From Prorocentrum cordatum (taxonomy: Eukaryota; Sar; Dinophyceae; Prorocentrales; Prorocentraceae), in assembly GCA_963575745.1 (NCBI GenBank), contig CAUYUJ010019904.1, forward strand, positions 7,501 through 71,500: a stretch of DNA of 64,000 nt, given 5' to 3'. Of this stretch, positions 47,286 to 58,807 are shown in pieces. The notes under the pieces are model-generated. The model worked only from the letters and a program-made list of their open reading frames with translations, was not told where the DNA came from and did not search any database. How positions within the stretch are numbered: the stretch's first letter is position 1; every line of letters begins with the position of its first letter. A program made the translations under genes and the position numbers.

Positions 47286-47455
47286 GCGGCGGCGGCCCCT
47301 GCGGCGCGCTATGCCTTGCGAGCGGATGCGCGTCGCTCCGCCTGGCGGGAGGCTGGTGAAGGCTCGGGACGTGAGCGCCTGGAGACAGGGCCGTGCATAG
47401 CGTGTCGCGCTGAGACGCGGTGGGCCGGAACCGGCGGCGCAACGCGCTAGGCCAA
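47285..47455. repeat. Interspersed repeat K, copy 4
   Basis: Contains GCGGCGCGCTATGCCTTGCG, GCGTCGCTCCGCCTGGCGGG and GTGCATAGCGTGTCGCGCTG, then ACGCGGTGGGCCGGAACCGG. It follows a SINE-like repeat J copy directly. Confidence 0.65.
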
Positions 47456-47760
47456 CGTGCCAACGTTTCCGGCCGTATGCTTATGTGTGCCAACTTTTGT
47501 CCCTCGGCTTCCCGAGCACCCTCCAGACATCGGATGTCTTGTCTTGTTTCTATGCGCGGTCCCTGGCAGTCCCGCCCGACCCTTTCCCTGGGACCAGCTT
47601 TTCATCCCGAGTCCTCCTTCGCCGGTCCCGGGACCTGGCGAAGGCCCGCGAAGGCTGAGTTCGGAGGAGCGCCCGGGTCTGGCGCCCGCGCGCTCCTCCG
47701 AACGCCGCGCGCCAGGCGTCAGGAGCAGGAGGATCGAGGATCGAGGATCGAGGATGGAGT

Positions 47761-47970
47761 ATGACGAGGAGGAGGAGGAGGAGGAGGAGGAGGAGGAGGA
47801 GCAGGAGGAGGAGAAGGAGGAGCAGAAGGAGCAGGAGGAGGAGGAGGAGGAGCAGGAGGAGGAGGAGGAGCAGGAGGAGGAGGAGGAGGAGCAGGAGAAG
47901 CTGGAGGAGCAGGAGAAGCAGGAGGAGGAGGAGCAGGAGCAGAAGGAGGAGGAGGAGGGAGGGAGGGAGG
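47761..47970. repeat. GGA/GCA microsatellite next to bestrophin exon 1
   Basis: About 210 bp of GAG-GAG-GAG with GCAGGA variants, beginning some 25 bp beyond the proposed donor of bestrophin exon 1. It is preceded by a 9-bp repeat, (GAGGATCGA)n, at 47,730-47,755. Confidence 0.97.
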
Positions 47971-47992
47971 GAGGTCTGGGCCCACACCGCGC

Positions 47993-48151
47993 CTGGGGCT
48001 GACCCTCTGGTGGCGCGGTGCCCGAGCGGGCGTCGGCCGGCGCCAGTGCCGGCGCGCGGGCCCTGCCGGGAGCGGCGACGAAGGCCGCGGGCGGCCCGAG
48101 GAGGCCCAGGAGCGCCAGCGCCACGAGCAGCCCACGCCGGCGGGGCGCCAT
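47993..48151 (-). CDS. BEST: Bestrophin exon 1: plastid signal peptide with FVAAP
   Basis: Begins at an ATG in GCGGCCGCGATGG and encodes 53 residues: MAPRRRG, a hydrophobic stretch LLVALALLGLLG, then PPAAFVAAPGRARAPALAPA and a hydrophilic tail. In peridinin dinoflagellates, plastid proteins carry a signal peptide ending near an FVAP-like motif, then a transit peptide; FVAAP fits. The exon is taken to end at Gln before a GC donor (CAG|GCGCGG), phase 0, matching the phase-0 start of the exon at 41543. Downstream the frame runs into a GGA/GCA microsatellite, so the donor must lie before it. It could instead be the first exon of another plastid protein. Confidence 0.62.
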
Positions 48152-48185
48152 CGCGGCCGCGATAGGCCCTGAGGTCCAGGCGCCG
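48152..48185 (-). promoter_or_regulatory. Possible spliced-leader acceptor before bestrophin ATG
   Basis: Dinoflagellate mRNAs receive a trans-spliced leader at an AG acceptor upstream of the start codon. Reading the minus strand toward the ATG at 48151 there is GGACCTCAG, with the AG at 48170-48169, 18 bases before the ATG, and a moderately pyrimidine-containing context. It is a plausible trans-splice site that would let this gene be expressed although it is nested in another gene's intron. It is one of several AG dinucleotides nearby, so evidence is weak. Confidence 0.25.
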
Positions 48186-48554
48186 CCAGTGCAGTCCTCG
48201 TGCCAGTCCGGAGCGCTGGCCCAGGAACGGGGCGGTTCCCCTCTGGCCACGGCGAGCCTCGGCCACAGGCACGCTCCCCGACCTAGATCTAAGGAGCGGC
48301 CTGGGAACCAGGAGCCCTCCTGCACCTGAAGTGCTCCTTACTTCAGCGTGTTGACTGTGTTGTGTTCTCGGACGTGCCCCTGTGGCACGAAGTGGATTGC
48401 CCCCTGATCCCTTGCTCAAGCCTCGAGCCCCAATCTTCTATCCTGGGGATTCTTTTCTGGGGAACCGGACCACAATTCTCAGATCTCTTGGGGCTTCCCG
48501 CTTGCCCTCTGGGGAGCGTCGAGTGTTCCCGCATGACTTTTTGGAAACCAAGCG

Positions 48555-49020
48555 GACCCCAGGACGGTAGATCCAAGACGCTCAAGGTGGCTCCAAGATG
48601 ACCCGAGAAGCTTTCGAGACGACACAAGAGAGCCCCAAGATCCTTCCCAAGAGGGCCCCGGGAAGCCAAAACCATAGATTTCCCGTTGGTGTTTCATGTT
48701 CCTGGGGTCCTCGACTGTTCGAGCTTCCGACGCTCCACGACGCCCCGAGAGGCCCCCAAGACCGCCCCAAGACGGCCCCAGAGGCACCCAAGAGTGCCCC
48801 AAGAAGAGAGCCACAAAAAGCTCCAAGAGGCGCCCACGACGGCCCAAAGAGTCCGAAGACGGCTGCAAGAGGGGCCCACGAGTGGGAGCCCGAACCGATA
48901 ATCCGAGCCTTCATTCACAAGATGCCCCCAGGAGGCCCCGGAGCCCAGGAGGTCCCCGAGACGCCCCAAGGAGCCCCCAAACGGCCCCCGAGAGGCTTCA
49001 ACACTGCCTCCATGAGGCCC
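48555..49020 (+). repeat. CCAAGACGGCCCC-type array, copy 3
   Basis: Longest copy, with AAAACCATAGATTTCCC and CGACGCTCCACGACGCCCC marking homology to copy 2. A shorter run lies at 51,790-51,880. Confidence 0.6.
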
Positions 49021-49559
49021 CCCAGAGACCTCCCGCGACATCCCCACGGACATCGGATAGGCCAATGACCCACAACCCAGGCATGGTGGCGGGATAGGCC
49101 GAAGGGTCATCAGCTATTGCCTATTGCTTCAGATATTGTTGTCAAACGTCCCACGTCTGGAACAAGACGGACATTTGCTTATCATTTCGGCCTCTGAGGG
49201 CCCTCGCTGGGCCCCCAGACCGTCGATAAACGGATCGGGATGAAGAGCCGGCCATGCTGGGAGAAGGCAGGAATTTCTGGGGGCCCCGCATTGACAAACA
49301 ACTCGAGACACTGGATGCCTGAGATATTGCTCACGTCGGACGTGCGTCGCCCGGTCGCGGGCCCGGGGCCCTCGCGGATAGATCTGGCTCGAGAAGAAAC
49401 GCCGCGGAGAGATGAGGCCGAAGGATCTCTGGCTGTGACGTTTCCCGGCAAGGTTGTAACGTTTCCGCGGCGTCGGACCTCAGGGGATATCTGAAAGGCG
49501 CCCGCTCGGGGGCAGCGGTCTCGGTCGCGTTCAGGTCTGCGGAGACTCGTGGCGGGAGC

Positions 49560-50465
49560 GGAGGAGAATAAGGAGAGGAGGAGGAGGCGGAGAAGGAGGA
49601 GGAGGACTAGTGTAAACTCAAGACGCATAACGATGTTGGAGTACACCCTCCTTCCAAGCTCCCTCTTTGCAGGCCCCTACAAGGGTTGATTTCCACTTTG
49701 GGGAATGCGCCGTTGGGTGGCAATCGTGTGAAAATCTTGGCGTGTGCCAAATCACGATTCTCAGGATTTCAACGCCAAAGGTCAACCTGACAGTTGCGTC
49801 ATGACGATCCTGAATCGCACCAGAACGCCATTCCTGGGAATTTCACGCCTCGAATCAACATAACTGTTGCGCCCTGAAAATCCTGAACCTCTCCAAAACA
49901 CTATTTCTGGAATGCTAGCTACGAGGAGCCGTGAAACTATTGCAGTTGTTGAAAAGAATGTGCGCGGCGCGACGGCGAAAGCCACATCGTGAAAATGAGC
50001 CGCCCTCAATCCGTGAAGCAAAACTCTTGCAAATGTTCAAAACGAATGCGCGCGGCGCTAAGGCGAGCGCCACAACTTGAAAACCAACCGTCCTCAATCT
50101 GTGAAGCTCTCGCCATGTTTTAAAACGAATGTGCGCGGCGCTAAAGCGAGAACAAAAGCCCCCAGTTCGTGAAGCTCATGCTTTTGTTTAACACGAATGC
50201 GCGCGGCGCTAAGGCGAGCGCCGCATGTTTGAAAACGACGCGCTCTCAGTCCGCGAGGCTCTTGCAATATCTTTGAAGCGGATGTGCGCGGCGCCAAGGC
50301 GAAAACCACATTTTGGAAGGGTCCCACCCTCCATCTGTGAAGCTGTTGTCAGTTGTTGAGCTTCGGGCGCATAAGTGGTCAAGAAGACTCAGGCGAAACG
50401 CCCCGCCCGCTCTTTCGACTTGCCTCGGGGTGCTACAAGGAGGAATTATTAACAAGGAACAGGAA
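49560..50465 (+). repeat. Composite modular repeat, copy 3
   Basis: GGA-rich run (49,560-49,610), block A (49,612-49,735), block B (49,740-49,915), block C (49,925-50,345, about five 75-bp units), block D (50,350-50,465; GGCGAAACGCCCCGCCCGC). The clearest copy. It lies in the 21-kb DnaJ intron upstream of the nested bestrophin gene. Confidence 0.78.
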
Positions 50466-50749
50466 TGAGGGAGGAGGCGGCGGCAGCGGGGGCGGCGGCC
50501 GGGCCCGCGACGCGCGGCCGGAGCGCGTGGGCGAGCGCGGCCGCGTGTGCTCCGAGAACTCCGGGACTCCCCGCGGAATCGGGACCCCCAGAGTCGCAAG
50601 GAGGAGGAGAGGGAGGAGAAGGAAGAGGCTCGGCTCGGATCGGCTCGGCTCTGCCCTGGTGGGTGCGTGCAGTCTGACACATGCTGCACAAGTTGCACCC
50701 CTGCGTGAAGGTCAGGGGAAAGAGGAGGAGGAGGAGGAGGACGAGGAGC

Positions 50750-50990
50750 CGTTGTCGGACTCGGGGACGGGGACCCCGCGCAGCCATCGTCACAAGGGTG
50801 GGGGCTCCCGCAGCGCGCGACGGCCAAGCGGAGCGCCCGCCACGCCGTCGTGGACGGGGTGCCCGCGACCAAGCAAGCCAAGATGCTCTACGAGACCCCA
50901 CCCGGGCAAGGCCAGACCAAGGCAATCGCCGAGGCCCATCCTGTCCGCTGCTCACCAGATTTCGGGCGTTGTCAGGAGTGGGTTACATGG
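50750..50990 (+). other. Possible plus-strand exon, unrecognised
   Basis: A plus-strand frame reads AKRSARHAVVDGVPATKQAK then MLYETPPGQGQTKAIAEAHP before a stop at about 50,998. Codon choice is GC3-rich and residue composition is protein-like, unlike neighbouring repeat DNA. It lies just after the end of composite repeat copy 3, within the large DnaJ intron, and would be the only plus-strand coding candidate. No family match; a chance open stretch is possible. Confidence 0.22.
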
Positions 50991-52109
50991 GACTTGATTT
51001 AGTGATGCGTACAGGGGGACCCCCCCCGCCTCATTCCAATTACCGGAACTGCTGTCACCCGAAAAACACCATTCCAGTCCATAGTTTGGGCTTTGGGGCC
51101 CAATCGTTCACAAGGTCCTGGCTATACCCGAGGATCGGGTACGCTGCGCGCACCAGCACAACGCCCAGGACATGCGACCTCAGTCTGCTGCGACGGCGTC
51201 AGACACCCGGCCAACACTTGCGCGACAGAGGGGGCACGACTGCCACGACTTTCAAGTACGTTGTCATCCAGGTCCACACAGCGACCGAACCTGTCGACCA
51301 CGACTCTTCCCACCGCCACTTCGCCACGGCCAGGCCACCGGCTACTGGGCCACCGACCCCAATGCGAACCACGGCGACAACGAGGTTCTCGTGCTGCCGG
51401 CCTTTCATCCTGCGTGAAGACTGCGCCTACTACGCCACGACCCTCCACGACTCCCTGCCCCACGACCCCATTCGACGGCCCCCGCCACAGCCCCCACGCC
51501 CCCCCTACCAAATCTGACCGCCCCCACGACCCTTCGCTCAACAACCCCCGCGAGGGCCGCGCCCCGAGTTAGGAGACCAACGAGCACACACCGACACCGT
51601 TTGCCAGAAAACCGTCGGACCAAGATCCTGTGGGCGCTCCCCGCACGTCACCACGAGAGCTCTGTCTCCCCGTTGGTTTAACACGCGAAATCGGCGCATG
51701 CGCGCGACCATCCTGGCGCCCCCTATAGAGCCTACCCCACCGAGAAAACGGCCGCGGAAGCGTTCGACGCGATAACGTCGGTGCCCTTTTTGGGGCATCT
51801 TGCGGGCCCAAAGAACGCCCTAGCGGCCCCCAGGAGGGCCCCAAGAGAGCCACAAGATGGTTCCAAAAGGAGTCCCAATTAACCCCTGGTCCAACTTCAC
51901 AGCGTGGAGTTCGAAACGATAACTTCGAGTGGGACCTAACGGCAGCAGCGTCGGGCGTCAGGCGGAGACGGAGGAGAAGCGGGGACAGAGGAGGACTGAC
52001 CGACTGACGCGCCCCAAGTCGGCGAGATCCCCGAATGAGACTGAAGCCACATTACGTCCAGAGGCTCGTGCGACACTGGACACGGAAGTCAATCAGCGGC
52101 AGGAGCCCT

Positions 52110-53110
52110 GCCGAGGAGGAGGAGCAGGAGGAGGAGAAAGGAGGAGAAGGATGAGGAGGAGAAGGAGAAGGATGAGGAGGAGGAGGAGAAGGAGGAGGAT
52201 GAGGAGGAGAAGGAGGAGGACGAGGAGGAGCCCTGCCGAGGAGGAGAAGGAGGAGGAGGAGGAGGAGGAGGAGAAAGGGAGGGGGGAGAGGTCAACGGGC
52301 GCCTGCTCCTGCCGCCGCCGCCGCCGTTTCTGCCCCTCCTCCATCTACCCCATCCGTCCCTCCATCATCCTGCTGCCCCTCCCCCATCCCTACCTCTATT
52401 TCCCTCCGTCCTCCCTGTCCTCCTCCCTCCCCCTGTGCGGCAGATCAAGCCTGCACCCCGCTTCCCGAGTCCAGATTTGGGAGGAGGCAGAGCAGGCGGA
52501 AGAGAGAGGACGAATAAGGGAGGGGGATGAGGGGGACAGGCGGAATAGGACGGAGGAGAGGCGAGGTATGACTCAAGACAGACACTGAGGACGGATACTG
52601 AGGGGTGCGGATGATGGTTAGGATGGTGCTGACGATTGCTATGGTGCTGACGACGACGATGATGATACTGCTGATGATGATTATGAGGGTGTTGATGTTG
52701 CTGCTGCTACTGCTGCCGCTGCTGATGATGTTGATGATGTTGGTGGCGATGCTGCGTTGATGACGATTTGTCAACGGCGGTGATGACGATAATGCGGATG
52801 TTGCTGATGCTGATGATGCCGTTGTTGCCGCCGCTGCTGATGACGATGATGTTGTTGTTGATGGTGATGATGATGACGATGCGGCTAATGCCCGTAAGTA
52901 TGATGATGGTGCTGATGAAGCTGATGCTAATGACGACGATAACGATGAATATGAACATGACGATGCCGATGATGGCAATGATGATGATGCTGGTGGTAGT
53001 GGCGGTGATGATGATGCTGATGATGATGACGATGATGATGATGCTGATGATGATAATGATGTTGCTGATGCTAATGTTGCGTATGAGAATGATGATGCTG
53101 CTGGTGATAC
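52110..53110. repeat. GGA then GAT-rich microsatellite region
   Basis: (GGA)n at 52,112-52,275 followed at 52,600-53,110 by a degenerate GAT/GCT/GTT triplet field. No exon was recognised in it. Confidence 0.9.
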
Positions 53111-53799
53111 TGATTAAGAGGAAGAAAGGGAATCATGTAGGAGGAGGACAGCGGACGGAACATAAGGGGCAGAAGTAGGATTGGGAGGAGAGGGTGCGGT
53201 CAGGGAGGGGAAAGTTGTCGATGGCGAGAAAGCGAGATGACACAAAGGGGGACGAGCAGACGGGACACGGGGATGCTCATTTTCGCACCCTGATGGGGGG
53301 AACAGTGGCACGCCCTCCCCCGCCCCCCCCCCCCGAAAAAATCGGCAGCGCAAGCGGTCGAGGACGCGGGGGGCGAGTACGGCGGGGGGGCGGCGGGCGC
53401 GAGGCGCGCGAAGCGGGTGGCCAAACAAGTGATCACACCAGAGAACGCTACTGTGAGTGGTTCGCGCGACGAGGTGGGAAGGCATCGTGCTGACGGGCAG
53501 GGGCGAAGGATGACGAGTGTGGCTGCCAGGGTTCTCCACTCCCCACTCTCTGCTGAATTATCTCTTTCCCCTCTTTCTATGCACTGTACATTTCCCCTCT
53601 CCATGTCATCTGTACCCCACCCTCTGGAACCCCACGGTCCACGTTCTATCATATCATCTCTGTTATCGCCTCTCAACCTGTTGATCTCTATTATCTGTTC
53701 CCTGTCATCATCTTCCTGCACACCACGATCTGCTCCATGCTTCCTGCTTGCTACTGTCTTCGATGTGTGATACACTGTCTCCGCCCTGCTCACTCTCTC

Positions 53800-53900
53800 T
53801 CTCTCTCTCGTTCTGTCTCTCTCTCTCTCTGCTCTCTCCACTCTTCCTGCGTTCTTTTTTTCTTTTTTTTCTCTCTCTCTCTCTCTCTCTCTCCCTCTCT
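53800..53900. repeat. (CT)n microsatellite
   Basis: Interrupted CT dinucleotide run. Similar runs: (GA)n at 23,262-23,298 and 28,561-28,600, CT-rich DNA at 56,200-56,350, (GT)n at 3,980-4,003, (CA/AC)n at 54,010-54,080. Confidence 0.95.
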
Positions 53901-54891
53901 GTACGGTAGATCCCTATCCCGACTACATGCGGTTCGAGCACATGTTTGTGTATATCCGCCACCGTGCCATCGGGCACGCGTCGGAGTGTCCTCAATCACC
54001 ACAGACACAGCACACACACCAGACACGCACACAAAACACAACACACATACCTATCACACACAACCGTCATACCACACGCAAACATTCACACGCACTTGCA
54101 GACCTTGCACATGTTCGTGTATGAGCCTGGGCACACACGAGCCACATGTATCCGTATACAGACTATATATACACAGGTGGCACCGTCGGATTCTACCACC
54201 TAATTCGAGCTGGCATCGAGTACATCGACCAAGCCAACAACTCTAGCAATGCCATCGCCACTAACCAGGCGAATGCTAGCAGCATGAACGACACTTCCGA
54301 GGAATCGAATGGCGTAGCGTACCAACAACTCTGAGCCCCCCTCCAGCAGCGTCGACGCCAACACTAGAACCCCAACAAGGCCATCATCACATGCCAACTG
54401 AACCACAGGCAGAACAACCAAAACGCTACCACGAACTCGAAATTAAGATATAAAATATCCTGTGCTGGCTACGACCCCCCCGCTCTATCTATCCTCTCTA
54501 CTCTATTTGCTCTCTACCCTACCCTCGGAGTATAATAACCCAACCTCTCACGGGAAGCGGAGGGAAACTTGCACAAGACTCCCGAGCTGGGAACCCCAGA
54601 GACCCAAAGAACGGGAGATCCGACCGCCAAGGCCTTGACCGAAATCAGCCCGGCACCGTCGCCGACTCCTCACAGCCTCCGCGAGGACCCCTCCAGCGCA
54701 GGCGCTGCTCGGGAAACATCCTCCGCTGCACTGCGAGCCTTCCAACGACCGCAGAGATGTGCAAAGACCGCTGAGCCCCGGACCTCTCCCGGGCCGCATT
54801 CTGACCAGAGCTTCGGCAAAACCAGCCGTGGCGACGAGGAAAGGGTAGCTGCATCGGTATGTGTTCCTCCCTCTGCCCAGCGGCGAAGGTC

Positions 54892-54973
54892 CTTCCGCCG
54901 CCCCCGCCACGGCGGCCGCCGCCGCCACCGAAGAACGCCTCGAAGATGTCCGACGGGTCGCCCCCGCCGCCAC
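54892..54973 (-). CDS. DNAJ: DnaJ exon: Gly/Phe-rich linker
   Basis: Encodes the G/F region: a glycine run, then GDPSDIFEAFFGGGGGRR and more glycine. DPSDIFE(A)FFGG is a hallmark of the linker between J domain and zinc-finger region in type I DnaJ proteins, where it helps control client transfer. The acceptor is CCGAG before GT GGC GGC; the upstream exon supplies the first base of that glycine codon. It ends GGA AG before GACC, so the donor is read as GA; the last codon is completed to Arg by the G that opens the next exon at 33845. The following intron is about 21 kb and contains a complete bestrophin gene on the same strand. Confidence 0.86.
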
Positions 54974-54979
54974 CTCGGC

Positions 54980-57275
54980 TGCAGCTGGGAGGCGGGCAGG
55001 GGATCACATCTGGAAGGCCCCAGGGTGCAAGAAAATCCGCTCAATATCGGTCCCCAGACCCCACCTGGGACTGTTTTTCACCCTGGATCCGTTTTGACCA
55101 TCCTGGGGCCCGAAAACGGCAGATGCCGCAACTGGCAGACAAAAACCACTCGAACCAAGGGAATTGGGCGAGAGGGGATCAAGGCGAACGTGTGTTTTCC
55201 ATGCTCGAGAATATGGTGTGCATGGCGGAACCGCCGCAAAGTCATATTTGCGGCGGGGGATCGGGACAGAATGTGAACATCCCCTGCCGTGCTCTTGCCC
55301 GTGCCGCGTCTTGCACTCCACATACATTCCTTGAAACTTGCGAGGCAAAAAAATCAAAAAAACTTGCACGATCGCAGCACTTCGAACCCTTGCCCCCCCC
55401 CCCCTGCTGCGGCGGGCACGAGCGCCGACCCGCGCCGAGAAGCGTCTCGCCACCCAGTGCCGCCCCAGCACGCGTGTGTCGCCGTCGCAGGACAGAGGCC
55501 CTGGGCTCGAGGAACGATCGATCCACGATCGATTCTCGATCGATCTGTCCTCGATCAATCCTCGACCAATCCTCGATCCTTGATCGACCGATGTGCGGCG
55601 GCGACGAGAGCAAATTTCTGGTTTCTCTGAAGTTTGGGGAACTCCTCGTCGCCATGACCGGGCCCCACCCGAAAGACCGGCCGGGGCGGACCACAGGAGG
55701 GCCCTGGGGGTGGACTCTGAACGGCTCTGGACCGAAGCCACCCGGGGATCCTTGAGATCCGACGACGCGGAAAATTGCAACACGGTGAAAAAACACAGCT
55801 GGAGCCCTTGGCCAATCCTTCTGCGCAATTCTTCAAGCCCGATCGATCGGTGAGTCTCGCAGGGCCCGAAGGCGGGCGAGAACGACCGGCTCGAAAAAAT
55901 TGCAGACGCAAAGATCTCGGGGATCAGAACTCGAGGGCGAAGGTTTTGTTGGTGCTCCTCCCAGGGCACGGCCCAGCACACCACGCCGCCCAGGGCCAGT
56001 GGGGAAGCCCTGCAGGACCCCTGCTCTTCTTCGCAGGCGTGGCGTTCGCCTCGGGTGCGCGCCCGGGCGCAGCCTGGCCCGTCCCCTGGCGGCGGGCCAG
56101 GTGGTCCTTGGGGGAGCACACTCTGGACACGAAGAGCTCTGAGCCAGTGGGCAATCAGACGTTTCTGGGTTGAAAGAAACACATCCCTCTGTCTACTTCT
56201 CTCTCTCTCTCGCCCTCTCCCCTCCCCCTCTGACCCGTCTCTCTTCCTTCATTTCTGTCTTTCTCTCTCCTTCTCTCTCTGTCTTCCCCTCCCCCTTCTG
56301 ACCCCTCTCTCTCTCTCTCTCCCCCGCCCCCTCTCTCCCTCCCTCTGTCCATCCTTCTCGCTGCCCCCCCCTTTCTCCCCTTACATTGCCGAGTGTCCAC
56401 GCTGTGCTCGTGGTGCATCCGCATCCGAAGTCCAACATGGTCGACTCCCTAGTGCTCTCAGGCTAGCGGGAGCACTGGAGAGCACACGGCTGCTTGCACC
56501 AAACTGATACACGCCGCCGCGTGCTTCCCCATTCGACAGCCGATTCACCCCCTTTTCTCCCTCCCCCGCACCCCCGCACGTCAAACCAATTTCAACAAAA
56601 TATGGATCCCCCACTGCCTGGGCGAGACAATCCCATCAGCCCCCCCCCCGAGACATGCCCCGCACTCGTTCAACAAGTGACATGTGATGTTCCCTGGGCA
56701 GTCGTGGAGCCCATGGAGCAAGTCGGTGGACCAACCTCCGCACGCTCAACGGATTGTCGCGTCCCGCGTCCCGTTAGAGAGTTGACCGCTCGTGAAACAA
56801 TGCCCATGCCTTCACACATAAGCGCCTCGGCGCCTCCTCGCGTGCACCTCAACACTCACACTGCAGGCGTAACCAACCTTACCAAGCCCCCTGCCAGCGG
56901 CGGCGTGCGACACAAAGCGTCTTAACCTTCCAACGCGCACGTGCGTCGAAACACCTGCACAAAAGGTTCTCAACCCGCTCCGACGCAACAACACATGATC
57001 CAAAACACGTGCAACAAGATTTACGACAATTGAACTACTTGTTTCTGCATGCTGCAAGAAACAGCCATCGCCAGACGTCTCATGCTAGGTGGACGAGCTT
57101 CGAGTCGCGCTCGAACAACATCCTCTGACGCACGCGCTCCACACTCCAAAAGGAAAATTAGTTCACGGAGCGGAACATGTAGAAGGAAGATGTGTGATGC
57201 TGATTGGGCTGCGCATGTGACGGGATCAATGCGCCAACTGCCCCAGCAAAGGCGGCAGTGAAATATGCTAAGTGC
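54980..57275. other. DnaJ intron between J-domain and G/F exons
   Basis: A 392-codon minus-strand frame (56182-55004) spans most of it, but composition is irregular and it crosses a CGATC-rich tandem run (55,510-55,590). CT-rich microsatellites fill 56,200-56,350. No domain recognised. Confidence 0.45.
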
Positions 57276-57278
57276 TAC

Positions 57279-57345
57279 CACCATCCTCTAAGCCCTCCTC
57301 GCCGAACCTGTCGTACTTGGCGCGCTTCTCGGAATCGCTCAAGAC
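57279..57345 (-). CDS. DNAJ: DnaJ exon: end of J domain
   Basis: Encodes the last J-domain helix: VLSDSEKRAKYDRFGEEGLE, followed by Asp-Gly. The pattern VLSD-x-EKR-x-x-YDRFGEEGL is characteristic of DnaJ proteins, where it closes the Hsp70-binding J domain. The exon starts after a GCATGCAG acceptor and ends GAT GGT G before a GT donor. The one leftover base is completed by GT at the start of the next exon, continuing a glycine run. The preceding exon(s), which must carry the HPD tripeptide, were searched for up to base 64000 and not found. The family call is firm; the exact 5' edge is inferred from the acceptor and the expected start of this segment. Confidence 0.88.
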
Positions 57346-57349
57346 CTGC

Positions 57350-58480
57350 ATGCTCCAAGTATGGCGCAGATCTAGGGCAATATTCCCGATGGAAACAGCA
57401 AGCCAAGACACACGAGACGCTGCGGGAGCAGAAGCAACAGGAGGGAGAAAAGAAGGATTGGCAGGATGTGGATGAATATGAGCGGGGAAAGGGGGTGGTG
57501 AAGGACGGGGAGACGAATATGAGGAGTGTGTATGGCGAGGATTGGAAAAGAGACGATGGCAAGCGCGCGAATCAAACAACGAAGCATCGCCCGCGATAAC
57601 CCATGCCTCGAAGGCCGGCATGTTGCCCTCCGCCTTGTCTCCTGCCTCCTGCTTCCTGATTATTCCACGCTCCTCCTCCTTTTCCTCCCGCCCCCTCCCT
57701 TCTCCCTACTCATCCCTCCCCCCTCCGTCCCGCCTCGCTGCATCCTGCACCCATCCTTCCCTCCTTCTTCCTGCCCCTCTTTTCCCTCCTCATCCCTCCT
57801 CCCACTCCCCCTCCCCCTCCCCTCTCTCCATCCCTCCTGGTGGAAACGATGAATCGACCTCGGCCGTTTGCCACCGCGCCCCCCGAAGTGGGCCACCGCC
57901 GCGCGTCTCGACCAATGAGGCGGAGAAAAAGGGAAGGCGAGTTTTTGTTACCCCAAACAAACACACCAATGGTACCCAACCGCGTGCGCTACGCAAGCCG
58001 AGCTGCAATAGGCGAGCCAACACGCGAGACCTTGACCACGAAGCACGACTCACGCCCGCACGTGGGATCCGTCGAAAGTGCTGTGTGTGCGGCGCCGGGG
58101 CGACAGAGCGTTAGACAAGAAAGCCCGATCAGAAATCGTGCCCAGTCATGTTCCAAAGCTCCGTTGTGGCACCTTCTACCATATCTTGCCCTTGGGGCTG
58201 GAGATCTTGCCCTCGAGGCTGAGGTCGAGAGCTGGAGATGCCAAACCGGCCGGAGGTGGAGGCTGGAAAACCTCGATCAGCACAGTTTCAAAAAGGGGCG
58301 GAGCAGCGGCAAAATAGCAAGGCTGTCTTGGGCATGCGGCCGAGACGCGGAACCGGATCCCGTGCCCGAGCGTCGTGGGTCGCAAGGTAAACTCGAGAAG
58401 AAGGCGAGTCGCATCGCCGCGCGAAGCCTCCACGGGCGTGCCCAAACGATGCTGGCACAGATTTCTGCTTTCGCGGCTGC
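57350..58480. other. Upstream DnaJ intron, no exon found
   Basis: Searched on the minus strand for the HPD-containing J-domain exon; none seen. CCTCC-rich DNA at 57,660-57,840. Confidence 0.4.
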
Positions 58481-58807
58481 GCGTTGGCCCCTGTCAGGTC
58501 AGGAGAAAGAGCGTCGCTGAGGAATGAAGAGGGGAGGAAAATGACCCCGCCTCCGCGCAGCAGAGCGGTCGACGAAGCGCGCGGGGCGCGGCCGACGCGC
58601 GCGGGGGGACGGGGCCCACGCGAAGCCAGAACCCCCCCGCAGCCACGCGCGGACCGAGCGCCGCCGCTCAGGCGAAGGTCGCCCATGGTCGCCTAGCGGG
58701 CGCCGTGGGGCGCCTGCAGCGCCGCGACCGCGGCGCAGTTGAGGAAGGGGAGAGAGGGCGGGTGAGCAACAACTGCAACGACCGCGAAGCGTAGGGAGAA
58801 AGGACAA

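Larger units (their letters stand above)
38424..48151 (-). other. BEST: Bestrophin anion-channel gene span, 5 proposed exons
   Basis: Span of a gene for a bestrophin-family (RFP-TM) chloride/anion channel carrying an N-terminal plastid presequence. Proposed exons: 48151-47993, 41543-41412, 39758 (or 39776)-39700, 39520-39287, 39096-38424. Introns of about 6.4 kb (GC-AG), 1.65 kb (GT-AG), 179 nt (GA-AG) and 190 nt (GT-AG). Phases agree at each junction. The product would be roughly 418 residues. The whole gene, from ATG to stop, lies within the 21-kb intron between the DnaJ exons at 54892 and 33845, in the same orientation. Exons 3-5 are secure; assignment of the two 5' exons rests on phase, targeting-signal logic and the match to expected length. 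Confidence 0.82.

Noticed and set aside
47447-48419. Frames of about 290 codons rich in Leu or Ser on the minus strand
   Set aside because: Most of their length is the GGA/GCA microsatellite. Only the start at 48,151 has targeting-signal features, and it is annotated separately as an exon.
55004-56182. 392-codon minus-strand frame as a gene
   Set aside because: No domain, irregular composition, crosses a CGATC tandem run; lies wholly in an intron. Retained only as a note in the intron entry.
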